A stretch of 64,000 nt of DNA. Origin: Erwinia typographi (GTDB taxonomy: Bacteria; Pseudomonadota; Gammaproteobacteria; Enterobacterales; Enterobacteriaceae). Under the pieces are notes generated by a model. It worked only from the letters and a program-made list of their open reading frames with translations. It did not search any database and had not been told where the DNA came from. The stretch lies in assembly GCF_000773975.1 (NCBI RefSeq), contig NZ_JRUQ01000050.1, forward strand, positions 1 through 64,000, in the 5' to 3' direction. Positions 44,636 to 53,737 of the stretch are shown piece after piece (within the stretch, counting starts at the first letter, position 1; each line of letters begins with the position of its first letter). The translations under genes were made by a program, and so were the position numbers.

Positions 44636-45781
44636 GTGGCCGGAGACAGCGAAGAGGAAAAGACCGAATCCGCAACCCCCCACCGATTGGAAAAAGCACG
44701 GGAAGAAGGGCAGATCCCGCGTTCGCGCGAGCTGACCTCGGTGCTGATGCTGGTGGCGGGGCTGAGTATTTTGTGGATTAGCGGGGCTTCACTGGCGCGC
44801 AAAATCGGCGCGCTGCTGGCCGACGGCCTCAAATTCAATCATTCCGTGGTCAGCGATACCAGCCAGATGCTGCATCTGCTGGGCAACCTGGTGATTCAGG
44901 GCGTGCTGGCGCTGATCCCGATGATGGCGGGCCTGGTGATTGTCGCTATCGCCGCGCCGATGCTGCTGGGCGGTGTGGTGATCAGCGGAAAAGCCATCAA
45001 GTTCGACCCAGGCAAACTGAACCCGATTAAAGGGATTGGCAGGCTGTTCTCAGGCCAGACTGCCGCTGAGCTGCTGAAGTCGGTGCTGAAGGCGATTCTG
45101 GTGGGCTGCGTCACCTGGCTGTACATTCGCCATCACTGGCCGGACATGCTGCGGCTGATGGCGGAATCACCCTTCAGCGCGCTGGCGAACGCGCTGAACA
45201 TGATCGCCATGTGCAGTGTGCTGGTGGTGCTGGGGCTGTCACCGATGGTTGGTTTTGACGTTTTCTGGCAGCTCTACAGCTATTTCAAAGGTCTGCGCAT
45301 GACGCGCCAGGATATCCGCGATGAGTACAAGCAGCAGGAAGGGGACCCGCACGTAAAGGGCCGCATTCGTCAGCAGATGCGCGCAGCCGCCCGCAGACGC
45401 ATGATGGCGGACGTGCCAAAAGCGGACGTGATCGTCACCAACCCCACCCACTATTCCGTGGCCTTGCAGTACGACGAACGCAAAATGAGCGCGCCGAAAG
45501 TGGTGGCTAAAGGGGCCGGAGAAATTGCCCTGCGCATCCGCGAACTCGGTAAAGAGCATCGCATCCCCGTTTTAGAAGCACCGCCGCTGGCGCGTGCGTT
45601 GTACCGGCACAGTGAAATTGGTCAGCATATTCCGGGTACGTTATATGCCGCCGTAGCAGAAGTGTTAGCCTGGGTGTGGCAACTCCGTCGCTGGAAGCTG
45701 GAGGGTGGCCTGGCCCCGAAAAAACCTGACAATTTACCGGTCCCGGAAGGACTGGACTTTGCCACAAGAGAAGATGACTGA
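44636..45781 (+). CDS. flhB: Flagellar export switch protein FlhB
   Basis: This 381-aa inner-membrane protein of the flagellar type III export gate has four membrane helices (about 33-210) and a cytoplasmic domain with the NPTH autocleavage site at residues 269-272. Cleavage switches export from rod/hook to filament proteins. The start is GTG 44636; the N-terminus (TPHRLEKAREEGQIPRSREL) matches E. coli FlhB. Its stop overlaps the flhA start. In E. coli flhBAE is a class II operon driven by FlhDC; no clear FlhDC box was identified here by eye. Confidence 0.97.
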   Translation: MAGDSEEEKTESATPHRLEKAREEGQIPRSRELTSVLMLVAGLSILWISGASLARKIGALLADGLKFNHSVVSDTSQMLHLLGNLVIQGVLALIPMMAGLVIVAIAAPMLLGGVVISGKAIKFDPGKLNPIKGIGRLFSGQTAAELLKSVLKAILVGCVTWLYIRHHWPDMLRLMAESPFSALANALNMIAMCSVLVVLGLSPMVGFDVFWQLYSYFKGLRMTRQDIRDEYKQQEGDPHVKGRIRQQMRAAARRRMMADVPKADVIVTNPTHYSVALQYDERKMSAPKVVAKGAGEIALRIRELGKEHRIPVLEAPPLARALYRHSEIGQHIPGTLYAAVAEVLAWVWQLRRWKLEGGLAPKKPDNLPVPEGLDFATREDD

Positions 45782-47859
45782 TGGCGAATCTGGCCGCTCT
45801 ATTACGGTTACCGAATATAAAAGATACCCAGTGGCAGGTGATGGCCGGGCCGGTATTGATTTTGATGATCCTGTCGATGATGGTGCTGCCGCTGCCGCCG
45901 TTTGTCCTGGATCTGCTGTTCACCTTTAATATTGCGCTCTCCATCATGGTGCTTCTGGTCGCCATGTTTACCCAGAAGACGCTGGAATTCGCCGCATTCC
46001 CAACCATCCTGCTGTTCTCGACGCTGCTGCGCCTGGCGCTGAACGTGGCCTCCACCCGCATTATTCTGATGGAGGGGCATACCGGTGCCGGTGCGGCGGG
46101 CAGGGTTGTTGAAGCTTTCGGTCATTTCCTGGTCGGCGGTAACTTCGCCATCGGTATCGTGGTGTTCATCATCCTGGTCATCATCAACTTTATGGTGATC
46201 ACCAAGGGTGCCGGTCGTATTGCCGAGGTGGGCGCGCGTTTCGTGCTTGACGGTATGCCGGGCAAACAGATGGCGATCGATGCCGACCTCAATGCCGGTT
46301 TGATTGGCGAAGAAGAAGCGAAAAAGCGCCGCTCCGACGTGACTCAGGAAGCGGATTTCTACGGCTCAATGGACGGTGCGAGTAAATTCGTTCGCGGCGA
46401 CGCCATCGCCGGTATCATGATTATGGTGATCAACGTGGTGGGAGGCCTGCTTGTCGGGGTGATCCAGCACGGGATGGACGTGGGGCACGCGGCGGAAAGC
46501 TATACGCTGCTGACCATCGGTGATGGCCTGGTAGCCCAGATCCCTGCGCTGGTAATCTCTACCGCCGCTGGCGTTATCGTCACCCGAGTCGGAACCGATC
46601 AGGACGTTGGCGAGCAGATGGTGACCCAGCTGTTCAGGAATCCCCGCGTGATGATGCTGAGCGCTGGCGTACTGGGATTGCTGGGGCTGGTGCCGGGGAT
46701 GCCAAACTTTGTCTTCCTGCTGTTCACCGCCGCGCTGCTGGGGCTGGCCTGGTATCTTCGCGGTAAAGAAGTCAGGCCGAAGATCGCGCCGCAGGTCCAG
46801 ACCCGACCGGTAGAGACCCCCTCCAACACCGAAGCCTCCTGGACTGACGTTCAGCTCGAGGATTCGCTTGGCATGGAAGTGGGCTACCGCCTTATTCCGA
46901 TGGTCGATCACCAGCAGGACGGCGAACTGCTGGGGCGTATCCGCAGCATTCGTAAGAAATTCGCGCAGGAGATGGGCTTTCTGCCGCCCGTGGTCCATAT
47001 TCGCGACAATATGGATCTGCCGCCCGCACGCTACCGTATTTTGATGAAGGGCGTAGAAATTGGTAGCGGCGACGCATATCCGGGTCGCTGGATGGCGATT
47101 AACCCCGGCACGGCGGCTGGCAGCCTGCCAGGCGAGCCCACTATCGACCCGGCGTTTGGCCTCGCGGCCACCTGGATTGACAGCGCGCTGAAAGAGCAGG
47201 CGCAGATTCAGGGCTTTACCGTGGTGGAAGCCAGCACCGTGGTCGCTACGCACCTTAACCACCTGATCGGCCAGTATGCCAGCGAGCTGTTTGGTCGTCA
47301 GGAAGCTCAGCAACTGCTGGATCGCGTAACTCAGGAAATGCCTAAGCTCACCGAGGATTTGATTCCCGGCGTGATTACGCTGACGACGCTGCATAAAGTA
47401 CTGCAAAACCTGCTGGCCGAGCGCGTTTCTATCCGGGATATGCGGACCATTATCGAAACGCTGGCTGAACATGCCGCCGTGCAGACCGATCCCCACGAGC
47501 TGACCTCAGTAGTGCGCGTGGCGCTGGGCAGGGCAATCACCCAGCAGTGGTTCCCCGGAACCGGCGAGGTGCAGGTGATTGGGCTTGATACCACGCTGGA
47601 ACGGCTGTTGCTCCAGGCTTTGCAGGGCGGAGGCGGGCTGGAACCCGGCCTGGCGGATCGCCTGATGGCTCAGGCTCAGAGCGCGCTGGAGCATCAGGAG
47701 TCGCTGGGGGCGCCGCCGGTGCTGCTGGTGAATCATCCGCTGCGCGCGCTGCTGGCCCGCTTCCTGCGCCGCAATATGCCGCAGATGATGGTGATTTCAA
47801 ATCTGGAACTGACCGATAATCGCCAGATTCGCATGACCTCCACTATTGGAGGGCACTGA
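45781..47859 (+). CDS. flhA: Flagellar export gate protein FlhA
   Basis: The 692-aa core protein of the export apparatus has about eight N-terminal membrane helices (to about 325) with the conserved cytoplasmic FHIPEP-type loop (RIAEVGARFVLDGMPGKQMA). A long cytoplasmic ring-forming domain binds chaperone-substrate complexes. It overlaps both flhB and flhE by one base, implying coupled translation. Confidence 0.97.
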   Translation: MANLAALLRLPNIKDTQWQVMAGPVLILMILSMMVLPLPPFVLDLLFTFNIALSIMVLLVAMFTQKTLEFAAFPTILLFSTLLRLALNVASTRIILMEGHTGAGAAGRVVEAFGHFLVGGNFAIGIVVFIILVIINFMVITKGAGRIAEVGARFVLDGMPGKQMAIDADLNAGLIGEEEAKKRRSDVTQEADFYGSMDGASKFVRGDAIAGIMIMVINVVGGLLVGVIQHGMDVGHAAESYTLLTIGDGLVAQIPALVISTAAGVIVTRVGTDQDVGEQMVTQLFRNPRVMMLSAGVLGLLGLVPGMPNFVFLLFTAALLGLAWYLRGKEVRPKIAPQVQTRPVETPSNTEASWTDVQLEDSLGMEVGYRLIPMVDHQQDGELLGRIRSIRKKFAQEMGFLPPVVHIRDNMDLPPARYRILMKGVEIGSGDAYPGRWMAINPGTAAGSLPGEPTIDPAFGLAATWIDSALKEQAQIQGFTVVEASTVVATHLNHLIGQYASELFGRQEAQQLLDRVTQEMPKLTEDLIPGVITLTTLHKVLQNLLAERVSIRDMRTIIETLAEHAAVQTDPHELTSVVRVALGRAITQQWFPGTGEVQVIGLDTTLERLLLQALQGGGGLEPGLADRLMAQAQSALEHQESLGAPPVLLVNHPLRALLARFLRRNMPQMMVISNLELTDNRQIRMTSTIGGH

Positions 47860-48251
47860 TGAAACCCATGTTGTTGCTGCTGCTTTGCTTGCCCGGACTG
47901 GCTACGGCGGCGAGCGGCGCCTGGCAGGCCAGCGCTACGGGGCCCGGGCTGCAAAACCGGGGAATGCAGGCCTCTTCACCGGGGCTGGCTCCGGCCGAAA
48001 AGGTCAACGGCTCGATTACCGAGGTGGCCTGGCGCTATGTGCTGAACGGCCCGATACCGTCGGGCATCAGGGTGCACCTCTGCGCCGAGACTCGTTGCGT
48101 ACCGCTGGACGGTGCCAGTGGCACGACGCGAGGGTTGAGCAACCTGATGGCAAATCAGAGCCTGTATTTTGTCTATGGCGTTGAGGGGAAAGGGCGCTTA
48201 AACCGGGAGCTGAGGGTGCTGAGTAACCAGGTGATGGTCAATTACCACTAG
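47859..48251 (+). CDS. flhE: Flagellar periplasmic protein FlhE
   Basis: The 130-aa protein has a signal peptide (cleavage likely after TAAS) and two cysteines (CAETRC) that can form a disulfide. In Salmonella and E. coli FlhE is periplasmic and prevents proton leakage through the export gate. Last gene of flhBAE; a bidirectional terminator follows. Confidence 0.92.
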   Translation: MKPMLLLLLCLPGLATAASGAWQASATGPGLQNRGMQASSPGLAPAEKVNGSITEVAWRYVLNGPIPSGIRVHLCAETRCVPLDGASGTTRGLSNLMANQSLYFVYGVEGKGRLNRELRVLSNQVMVNYH

Positions 48252-48253
48252 AT

Positions 48254-48290
48254 AAAAAAAGGAGACGAATCGCTTCGTCTCCTTTCTTCT
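48254..48290. terminator. Bidirectional terminator between flhE and argS
   Basis: A 12-bp stem AAAGGAGACGAA/TTCGTCTCCTTT with a 4-nt loop has an A run on the left and a T-rich run on the right. It can stop flhBAE (plus) and argS (minus). Confidence 0.9.
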
Positions 48291-48307
48291 TTACACAGAT
48301 ACCCGCG

Positions 48308-50038
48308 TTACATTCTTTCTACGGTATCAATACCCAGCGTATCCAACCCTTGCTTGAGGGTTTTAGCCGTCAGCAAAGCCAATTTAAGGCGGCTCTGCTG
48401 GGTGGCTTCGTCGCCAGCGGTAAGGATTGGGCAGTGCTCATAGAAACCAGAGAACAGGCCCGCCAGGTCATACAGATAAGCGCACATGACGTGTGGCGTA
48501 CCTTCACGGGCAACCTGAGTGATGGTTTCTTCGAACTGTAGCAGACGAACCGCCAACGCCGCTTCGCGCTCATCCTCAATGCGTGCCTTGCCGGTTACGC
48601 CGCTCTCGTCAATTCCGGCCTTACGGAACACCGAAAGCACTCGGGTGTAAGCATACTGCATATACGGCGCCGTATTGCCTTCGAAGGCCAACATGTTATC
48701 CCAGTCGAAGATATAGTCCGTGGTGCGGCTTTTCGACAGGTCGGCGTACTTCACTGCGCCAATCCCAACGCTGTTAGCCAGCGTTTTCAGCTCGTCCTCC
48801 GGCATCTCCGGGTTCTTCTCCGCCACCAGTTTGGTTGCGCGCTCAACGGCTTCATCCAGCAGGTCGGAAAGCTTAATGGTACCGCCAGCGCGGGTTTTGA
48901 AAGGCTTGCCGTCTTTACCCAGCATCATGCCAAAGGCGTGGTGCTCCAGTGAGACTGACTCCGGCACGTAGCCCGCTTTACGCACGATAGTCCATGCCTG
49001 CATCAGGTGCTGGTGCTGGCGGGAGTCGATGTAGTAGAGCACGCGATCGGCGTGCAGGGTTTCAAAACGGTATTTGGCGCAGGCAATATCCGTGGTGGTG
49101 TAGAGGTAGCCGCCATCTTTTTTCTGGATGATGACGCCCATCGGATCGCCGTCTTTGTTTTTGTATTCGTCAAGGAACACCACGGTAGCGCCTTCGCTTT
49201 CCACCGCCAGCCCTTTGGCTTTCAGATCGGCAACGATACCCGGCAACATGTCGTTGTAGAGGCTTTCCCCCATCACGTCTTTGCGGCCCAGGGTCACGTT
49301 CATCCGATCGTAGATGATCTGATTTTGCGCCATAGTAATGTCGACCAGCTTTTTCCACATGGTCCGGCAATATTCATCGCCCCCCTGCAATTTCACCACG
49401 TAACCGCGAGCGCGCTCGGCAAACACCGGGTCTTCGTCGTAGGTGCGCTTGGCTTCACGGTAGAATGCTTCAAGGTCGGAGAGGGCGATGTCTTCATGAT
49501 GCTCGTTCTGCTGCTTCTCAAGGAAGGCGATCAACATGCCGAACTGGGTTCCCCAGTCGCCGACGTGGTTAGCGCGGATCACGTTGTGGCCCAAAAACTC
49601 CTGCGTACGCACCGCCGCATCGCCAATGATGGTTGAGCGTACGTGGCCGACGTGCATCTCTTTGGCAACGTTAGGCGCGGAGTAATCGATGACGATAGTT
49701 TGCGGCGTAACGGCAGCTACGCCAAGGCGGGGCGCGGCCGTTACGCTGTCGACCTGTTGAGACAGCCACTGCCTGTCCAGAAACAGGTTGATAAAGCCCG
49801 GACCGGCAATCTCGACCTTGCTGGCAATCCCTGACAGGTCAAGGTGCTTAAGGACTTCTTCTGCCAGCTGTCGGGGAGCCATGCCCAGTCGTTTGGCCAC
49901 GGCCATCATGCCATTCGCCTGGTAATCACCAAACTGGACCTTGGCTGACTGTCGTACCTGCGGTTCGCAATCGGCAGGAGCCCCTGCTGCGATCATCGCC
50001 TGACTGACTTTTTCTGAGAGAAGAGCCTGAATATTCAC
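48308..50038 (-). CDS. argS: Arginyl-tRNA synthetase
   Basis: This 576-aa class I synthetase charges tRNA-Arg. The HIGH-type motif is [12 protein letters not shown] (about 130-141). The N-terminal tRNA D-loop domain and C-terminal DALR anticodon domain are present. The start is GTG 50038, as in E. coli argS ([10 protein letters not shown]). A strong hairpin with a T run on the coding strand sits only 18-24 nt upstream, which could make expression depend on read-through. Confidence 0.97.
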   Translation of the reverse strand: MNIQALLSEKVSQAMIAAGAPADCEPQVRQSAKVQFGDYQANGMMAVAKRLGMAPRQLAEEVLKHLDLSGIASKVEIAGPGFINLFLDRQWLSQQVDSVTAAPRLGVAAVTPQTIVIDYSAPNVAKEMHVGHVRSTIIGDAAVRTQEFLGHNVIRANHVGDWGTQFGMLIAFLEKQQNEHHEDIALSDLEAFYREAKRTYDEDPVFAERARGYVVKLQGGDEYCRTMWKKLVDITMAQNQIIYDRMNVTLGRKDVMGESLYNDMLPGIVADLKAKGLAVESEGATVVFLDEYKNKDGDPMGVIIQKKDGGYLYTTTDIACAKYRFETLHADRVLYYIDSRQHQHLMQAWTIVRKAGYVPESVSLEHHAFGMMLGKDGKPFKTRAGGTIKLSDLLDEAVERATKLVAEKNPEMPEDELKTLANSVGIGAVKYADLSKSRTTDYIFDWDNMLAFEGNTAPYMQYAYTRVLSVFRKAGIDESGVTGKARIEDEREAALAVRLLQFEETITQVAREGTPHVMCAYLYDLAGLFSGFYEHCPILTAGDEATQQSRLKLALLTAKTLKQGLDTLGIDTVERM

Positions 50039-50055
50039 CGAGTTACCTTATATGC

Positions 50056-50082
50056 TAAAAAGCCTGCGCCAGCCGCGCAGGC
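50056..50082 (-). terminator. Terminator-like hairpin in the argS leader
   Basis: On the minus strand an 8-bp stem GCCTGCGC/GCGCAGGC with a 5-nt loop is followed by five T. It lies between a probable -10 hexamer (TATACT, minus strand 50159-50154) and the argS start. It is either an attenuator of argS or the end of a transcript from the small gene at 50395-50255. Confidence 0.6.
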
Positions 50083-50215
50083 CATCACCCTGAACGCCGT
50101 CGGCAGACAGAACGAACTTCTGCAAGTCGACACCGTTAAAAAAGAAGGGGAAAAGTATACTGCATTTCAGGCGAGATTATCCAGGAACCTGAATAAAGTA
50201 AGTGAAAGCGGGGAT

Positions 50216-50247
50216 GGCGGAAAACAGGGCTTTACCTGTTTTCCGCC
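50216..50247. other. Long hairpin downstream of the small membrane-protein gene
   Basis: A 13-bp perfect stem GGCGGAAAACAGG/CCTGTTTTCCGCC with a 6-nt loop lies 8 nt past the stop of the 46-codon gene. It lacks a T tract, so it is a 3'-end stabiliser or weak terminator. Confidence 0.6.
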
Positions 50248-50254
50248 GAGGTAT

Positions 50255-50395
50255 TCAGGGACGGCGGCGGACTATGCGCTGCGGGCGATAGCGATTCGCG
50301 ACGGTGGATTTATCATTACGGGCCTTCCAGTGGCGGAACAACGCATACCCCATCATCGCAATCAGCACTGCAACTAAGATAATTAACATAAGCAT
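50255..50395 (-). CDS. Small membrane protein, 46 aa
   Basis: A 46-codon minus-strand gene encodes one N-terminal membrane helix (about residues 2-20, MLIILVAVLIAMMGYALF) followed by a strongly basic tail (RHWKARNDKS then RYRPQRIVRRRP). AAGGAAAAG precedes the ATG with good spacing, and a long hairpin follows the stop. The positive-inside rule puts the tail in the cytoplasm. I cannot assign a family or function. It lies in the 660-bp gap between argS and yecM. Confidence 0.72.
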   Translation of the reverse strand: MLMLIILVAVLIAMMGYALFRHWKARNDKSTVANRYRPQRIVRRRP

Positions 50396-50699
50396 GTTGC
50401 TTTTCCTTGTATGAGGGTTGGAACAAATCTATAAGAGTGCACAATACCCTACAACCAGCCCTGAATGATTTAGGAAAATTCGCATTGTATAAATTTAACT
50501 GAACTAAAAACAGAAAGTTAAAGGACGTTTTCTAAAAAAAAGAGTGGTCCTGAACCAGCTAAAGCTGAGGGTTTCAGGCATAAATGGCCTTTCCAGGGTA
50601 AATAAATCAGTAAAACCGATGCTTTCAACAGTTAAGCTGGCCCGGTAATCTGGCTGGGTCGGAATAATATGATTAACAAAATTACAGTAAGGAGTGGGG
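50396..50699. other. AT-rich intergenic stretch upstream of yecM
   Basis: About 300 bp with no supportable gene on either strand. It must hold the promoters of the small membrane-protein gene (minus) and yecM (plus). An imperfect hairpin (CCTGAA...TTCAGG, about 50549-50578) is the only visible structure. Confidence 0.5.
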
Positions 50700-51266
50700 A
50701 TGACGCTGTTTTCGGGGCAATATGCAGAAGAATTAAAGGATTTGGCTAATGATATGCCCTATTTTTTACACTCTCTTGACGATCTGGCCACCCGGCTGGG
50801 GCTGGATTTGGCGCAGCTTGACGTCGATCATATCGCGCTGCGCTGCCATCAGAACAGCACCGCAGAGCGCTGGAAATCAGGTTTTATGCAGCACGGTACG
50901 CTCTTTTCTGAAAAGGAAATAAACGGTCGTCCCGTGGCGCTGTTCGAATTGACAACGCCGCTAAGCGTCGGTCCCTGGCAGATAAGCGTGGTTGAACTTC
51001 CCTGGCCTGGACAGCGTCTCTATCGCCATGAAGGCTGGGAGCATGTTGAAGTGGTGCTTCGGGGAGATCCGGACCTGCTTGGCGCGCGCGCGTTGGCGCT
51101 CTGTTCCGATCGAGGGCTGACACAGCAGGGCATCTCAATAAAAAGCAGTGCGCCAAAGGGAGCTGGGGAGCGGCTGCCCAATCCTACGCTGGCGATTTCC
51201 GATGGCACAGTGACCATTAAGTTCCATCCATGGAGCCTGAAAGAAGTCGTAGAGAGCGAACTATAG
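50700..51266 (+). CDS. yecM: VOC-superfamily protein YecM
   Basis: This 188-aa protein of the glyoxalase/vicinal-oxygen-chelate fold keeps LDVDHIALRC (about 39-48) and WEHVEVVL, two metal-ligand-like segments, and ends with TIKFHPWSLKEVV. E. coli YecM has the same fold, with no established reaction. ATG 50700 with AAGGAG 5 nt upstream is preferred over the in-frame GTG 50694, which overlaps that ribosome site. Its end overlaps the convergent patB gene by 6 bp. Confidence 0.88.
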   Translation: MTLFSGQYAEELKDLANDMPYFLHSLDDLATRLGLDLAQLDVDHIALRCHQNSTAERWKSGFMQHGTLFSEKEINGRPVALFELTTPLSVGPWQISVVELPWPGQRLYRHEGWEHVEVVLRGDPDLLGARALALCSDRGLTQQGISIKSSAPKGAGERLPNPTLAISDGTVTIKFHPWSLKEVVESEL

Positions 51267-52421
51267 CGCTGGCTGACGGGGAAGCGACCTGACAGCATTC
51301 TCCATTCGCCTGAGCGCTTCATTAACCAGGTCGCGCGGGCAGCCGAAGTTGAAGCGCACAAAACCATCATCGCCAAATTCACGCCCTGCCGAAAAGCCCA
51401 GCCCATGACGCTCGAAGAACAGCGCCGGGCTGGCGATTTTCAGCTGGCTGGCATCTATCCACGCGAGGTAGGTTGCTTGCGGAGCCGCCAGCGACAGGCC
51501 GGGAATCGCATTTACTCTTTGCGTGAGCAGGTCGCGCGTCTGACGCAGGTAGGTCAGCTTTTCGTCCAGCCACGACTGCCCATCCCGCCAGGCGGCGGTA
51601 GCCGCTACCATAGCGAGAATATCAACATCAGGCACCATCCCCAGGCGCTGGCGGGTAAAACGCTTGCGCAAATCCTTATCCGGAATGATCGCCAGCGAAG
51701 CGCCCAGTCCGGCAATATTAAAGGTTTTGGAAGGGGAGATAAGCGTGATTGAGCGCTGCTGCGCATCCTCACTCAGGCTGGCGAAGGGAATGTGCTGTAC
51801 GCCCGGTTCAAGCAGCAGATCGCAGTGAATTTCATCGGAACAGACAATCAGATCGTGCTGCTGCGCGAAGCGAAGCTGGGCCTCCAGCTCTTCACGACGG
51901 TAGACCGTACCGCCAGGATTGTGCGGGTTACAAAGCATCAGCAGCTTTTCGCTGCCGGTCATCTGCGGCTCCAGGGCGGCGAGATCCATCACCCAGCGCT
52001 GGCCTTCCAGCCTCATCTGCGCGTTCAGCTGTGAACGATTGGCAAGGGAGGCGGCGGTACGGAAGGGCGGATAGATTGGGGTAGGCGCAATGGTCCCCTG
52101 ATGAGGCTCGGTAAACGCGCGGACGGCCAGATTGAGGCCGGTGACCACTCCCGGCAAGAAAACCAGCCATTCAGGCTTCACTGCCCACTGATAGCGCGCC
52201 AGCAAACGGGCAATAATCACCTCAGCCAGCTCGTGAGGGTAACCGCCGTAGCCAAACACACCGTGCGCAACCCGCTGCTGCAGAGCGTCAATAATACAGT
52301 CTGGTGAACGGAAGTCGGTGTCGGCTACCCATAGCGGGAGGATATCCTGATCACCATATTTCTGCCATTTAAGGCTATCGCTGTGACGGCGATCGATCCG
52401 TTCATTAAAATTGGATGCCAT
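51261..52421 (-). CDS. PatB/MalY-type cystathionine beta-lyase (PLP aminotransferase fold)
   Basis: The 386-aa fold-type I PLP enzyme carries the substrate-side ILPLWVADTDFRSP near the N-terminus, MLCNPHNPGGTVY, CSDEIHCDL, and the PLP lysine in LISPSKTFNIAGL (about 230). This is the MalY/PatB C-S lyase subgroup, which cleaves cystathionine or cysteine conjugates; a regulatory role like E. coli MalY is possible but not shown. It is convergent with yecM and divergent from cutC. Confidence 0.88.
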   Translation of the reverse strand: MASNFNERIDRRHSDSLKWQKYGDQDILPLWVADTDFRSPDCIIDALQQRVAHGVFGYGGYPHELAEVIIARLLARYQWAVKPEWLVFLPGVVTGLNLAVRAFTEPHQGTIAPTPIYPPFRTAASLANRSQLNAQMRLEGQRWVMDLAALEPQMTGSEKLLMLCNPHNPGGTVYRREELEAQLRFAQQHDLIVCSDEIHCDLLLEPGVQHIPFASLSEDAQQRSITLISPSKTFNIAGLGASLAIIPDKDLRKRFTRQRLGMVPDVDILAMVAATAAWRDGQSWLDEKLTYLRQTRDLLTQRVNAIPGLSLAAPQATYLAWIDASQLKIASPALFFERHGLGFSAGREFGDDGFVRFNFGCPRDLVNEALRRMENAVRSLPRQPAL

Positions 52422-52521
52422 GTTAGTGATTCCCGTTAATATTATTCCTAAGTTCTTGCGTCAGACTAAACACCCGCAATGATTTACACAACCAGCCAGC
52501 AGTCATTAACAGGAGGATGGG

Positions 52522-53280
52522 ATGCTCAAACTGGAAGTATGCTGCTATGGAGTCGATTGTGCCCTGGCCGCCGAGAAAGCCGGAGCCGACCGCGTTGAAC
52601 TTTGCGCCGCGCCAGCAGAAGGAGGGTTAACCCCTTCCGCGGGCAGCCTGCATCAGGCGCGTAAAGCGTTAACCTTGCCGGTTCACCCGATTGTTCGCCC
52701 AAGGGGCGGTGATTTTTGCTTCACGGCCAGCGAATTTAATGAGATAAAATCGGATATCGCGCTGATCCGCGAGCTGGGTTTCCCCGGCCTGGTGGTCGGC
52801 ATTCTGGACGTTGACGGCCATATCGATCTGCCCAGAATGAAACAGGTGATGGCGCTGTGCGAGGGGATGGCGGTGACGTTTCACCGCGCCTTCGATCTTT
52901 GCCACAGCCCGCTGATGGCGCTACAGCAGCTGACGGATCTGGGTATTGCCAGAATCCTGACCTCGGGACAGCAGCAGAGCGCCGAGAGCGGATTAGCACT
53001 GCTGAAGGAACTTAATAAGCTAACGCGTGGTCCTATCATTATGGCTGGGGCTGGCGTGCGCCTCAGTAACCTGCAGAAGTTTATTGACGCTGGCCTGAGC
53101 GAGGTTCACAGCTCCGCCAGCCAGAGAGTTGCCTCACCGATGCGCTATCGTAAAGCGGGGGTTTCGATGAGTTCCGTGGCTGAAACGGATGAGTTCAGCC
53201 GCACCTGCGTGGACACCGACATGGTCGAAGCGATGAAAGTCGCACTTTCCCTCAGTTCCCCGGTGAGCGTCGCCTCCTGA
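52522..53280 (+). CDS. cutC: CutC family TIM-barrel protein
   Basis: The 252-aa protein aligns with Cut[22 protein letters not shown] at the N-terminus, [21 protein letters not shown], and EVHSSAS near the C-terminus. It was first linked to copper tolerance in E. coli, but that role is disputed and the enzyme activity is unclear. ATG 52522 follows AGGAGG. A terminator lies about 57 bp downstream. Confidence 0.93.
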   Translation: MLKLEVCCYGVDCALAAEKAGADRVELCAAPAEGGLTPSAGSLHQARKALTLPVHPIVRPRGGDFCFTASEFNEIKSDIALIRELGFPGLVVGILDVDGHIDLPRMKQVMALCEGMAVTFHRAFDLCHSPLMALQQLTDLGIARILTSGQQQSAESGLALLKELNKLTRGPIIMAGAGVRLSNLQKFIDAGLSEVHSSASQRVASPMRYRKAGVSMSSVAETDEFSRTCVDTDMVEAMKVALSLSSPVSVAS

Positions 53281-53336
53281 CCCAGATTTTGCCGCGCAGC
53301 ACGCCTCTACTCGACGTGATGTTTGCAAGTACCAGG

Positions 53337-53363
53337 CCCCATCGTCTTGATGGGGTCTTTTTT
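53337..53363 (+). terminator. Intrinsic terminator of cutC
   Basis: Stem CCCCATC/GATGGGG with a 5-nt loop is followed by TCTTTTTT. Confidence 0.85.
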
Positions 53364-53446
53364 CTCTCTTTTTCTCCAGAATGCAGGTAGCAGGGCGATA
53401 CTTGCATAATGCCTGTCTCATCCAGGCCTGACTAACTAAATGGAAA

Positions 53447-53464
53447 GGGCCACAAAAGTGGCCC
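53447..53464 (-). terminator. Terminator of the candidate microcin operon
   Basis: A perfect 7-bp stem GGGCCAC/GTGGCCC with a 4-nt loop lies 15 nt past the immunity-candidate stop. On the minus strand it is followed by TTTCCATTT. Confidence 0.65.
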
Positions 53465-53479
53465 GTTGATGGTAAATGT

Positions 53480-53737
53480 TCACGACTTACCTTTAAACCA
53501 GTCTACAAAACGAAAGCAGCCGGAATAAAAGGATCTTATACCTATTATCATAAATAGCCATGCCAGTAAGTCTACCGGTTTGTCTGTCAGGTTTGTACTT
53601 CCAAGCCCAATCTTTGGTATTAAAGTAAATACTGTACCAATCCATAATAACTGGATGAGAAGGGGCCGCTTGTTGGTAATATATAACGGTTGATTATTTT
53701 TTTTTGCCGTCAGTGATTTATCATTTACCACGTACAT
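53480..53737 (-). CDS. Small two-helix membrane protein, candidate microcin immunity protein
   Basis: This 85-aa protein has two predicted membrane helices (about 26-46 and 57-76), a polar N-terminus and a basic end (DWFKGKS). It starts inside the last 13 bp of the microcin-like precursor gene. GGAG lies a few bases before its ATG, so translation is coupled. Size, topology and position fit immunity proteins of class II microcins such as Cvi of microcin V. I recognise no specific family by sequence. Base composition is AT-rich compared with cutC and gldA. Confidence 0.6.
   Translation of the reverse strand: MYVVNDKSLTAKKNNQPLYITNKRPLLIQLLWIGTVFTLIPKIGLGSTNLTDKPVDLLAWLFMIIGIRSFYSGCFRFVDWFKGKS

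Noticed and set aside
46366-47496. 376-codon minus-strand frame opposite flhA
   Set aside because: The composition mirrors flhA codons and there is no supporting start; flhA is certain on the other strand.
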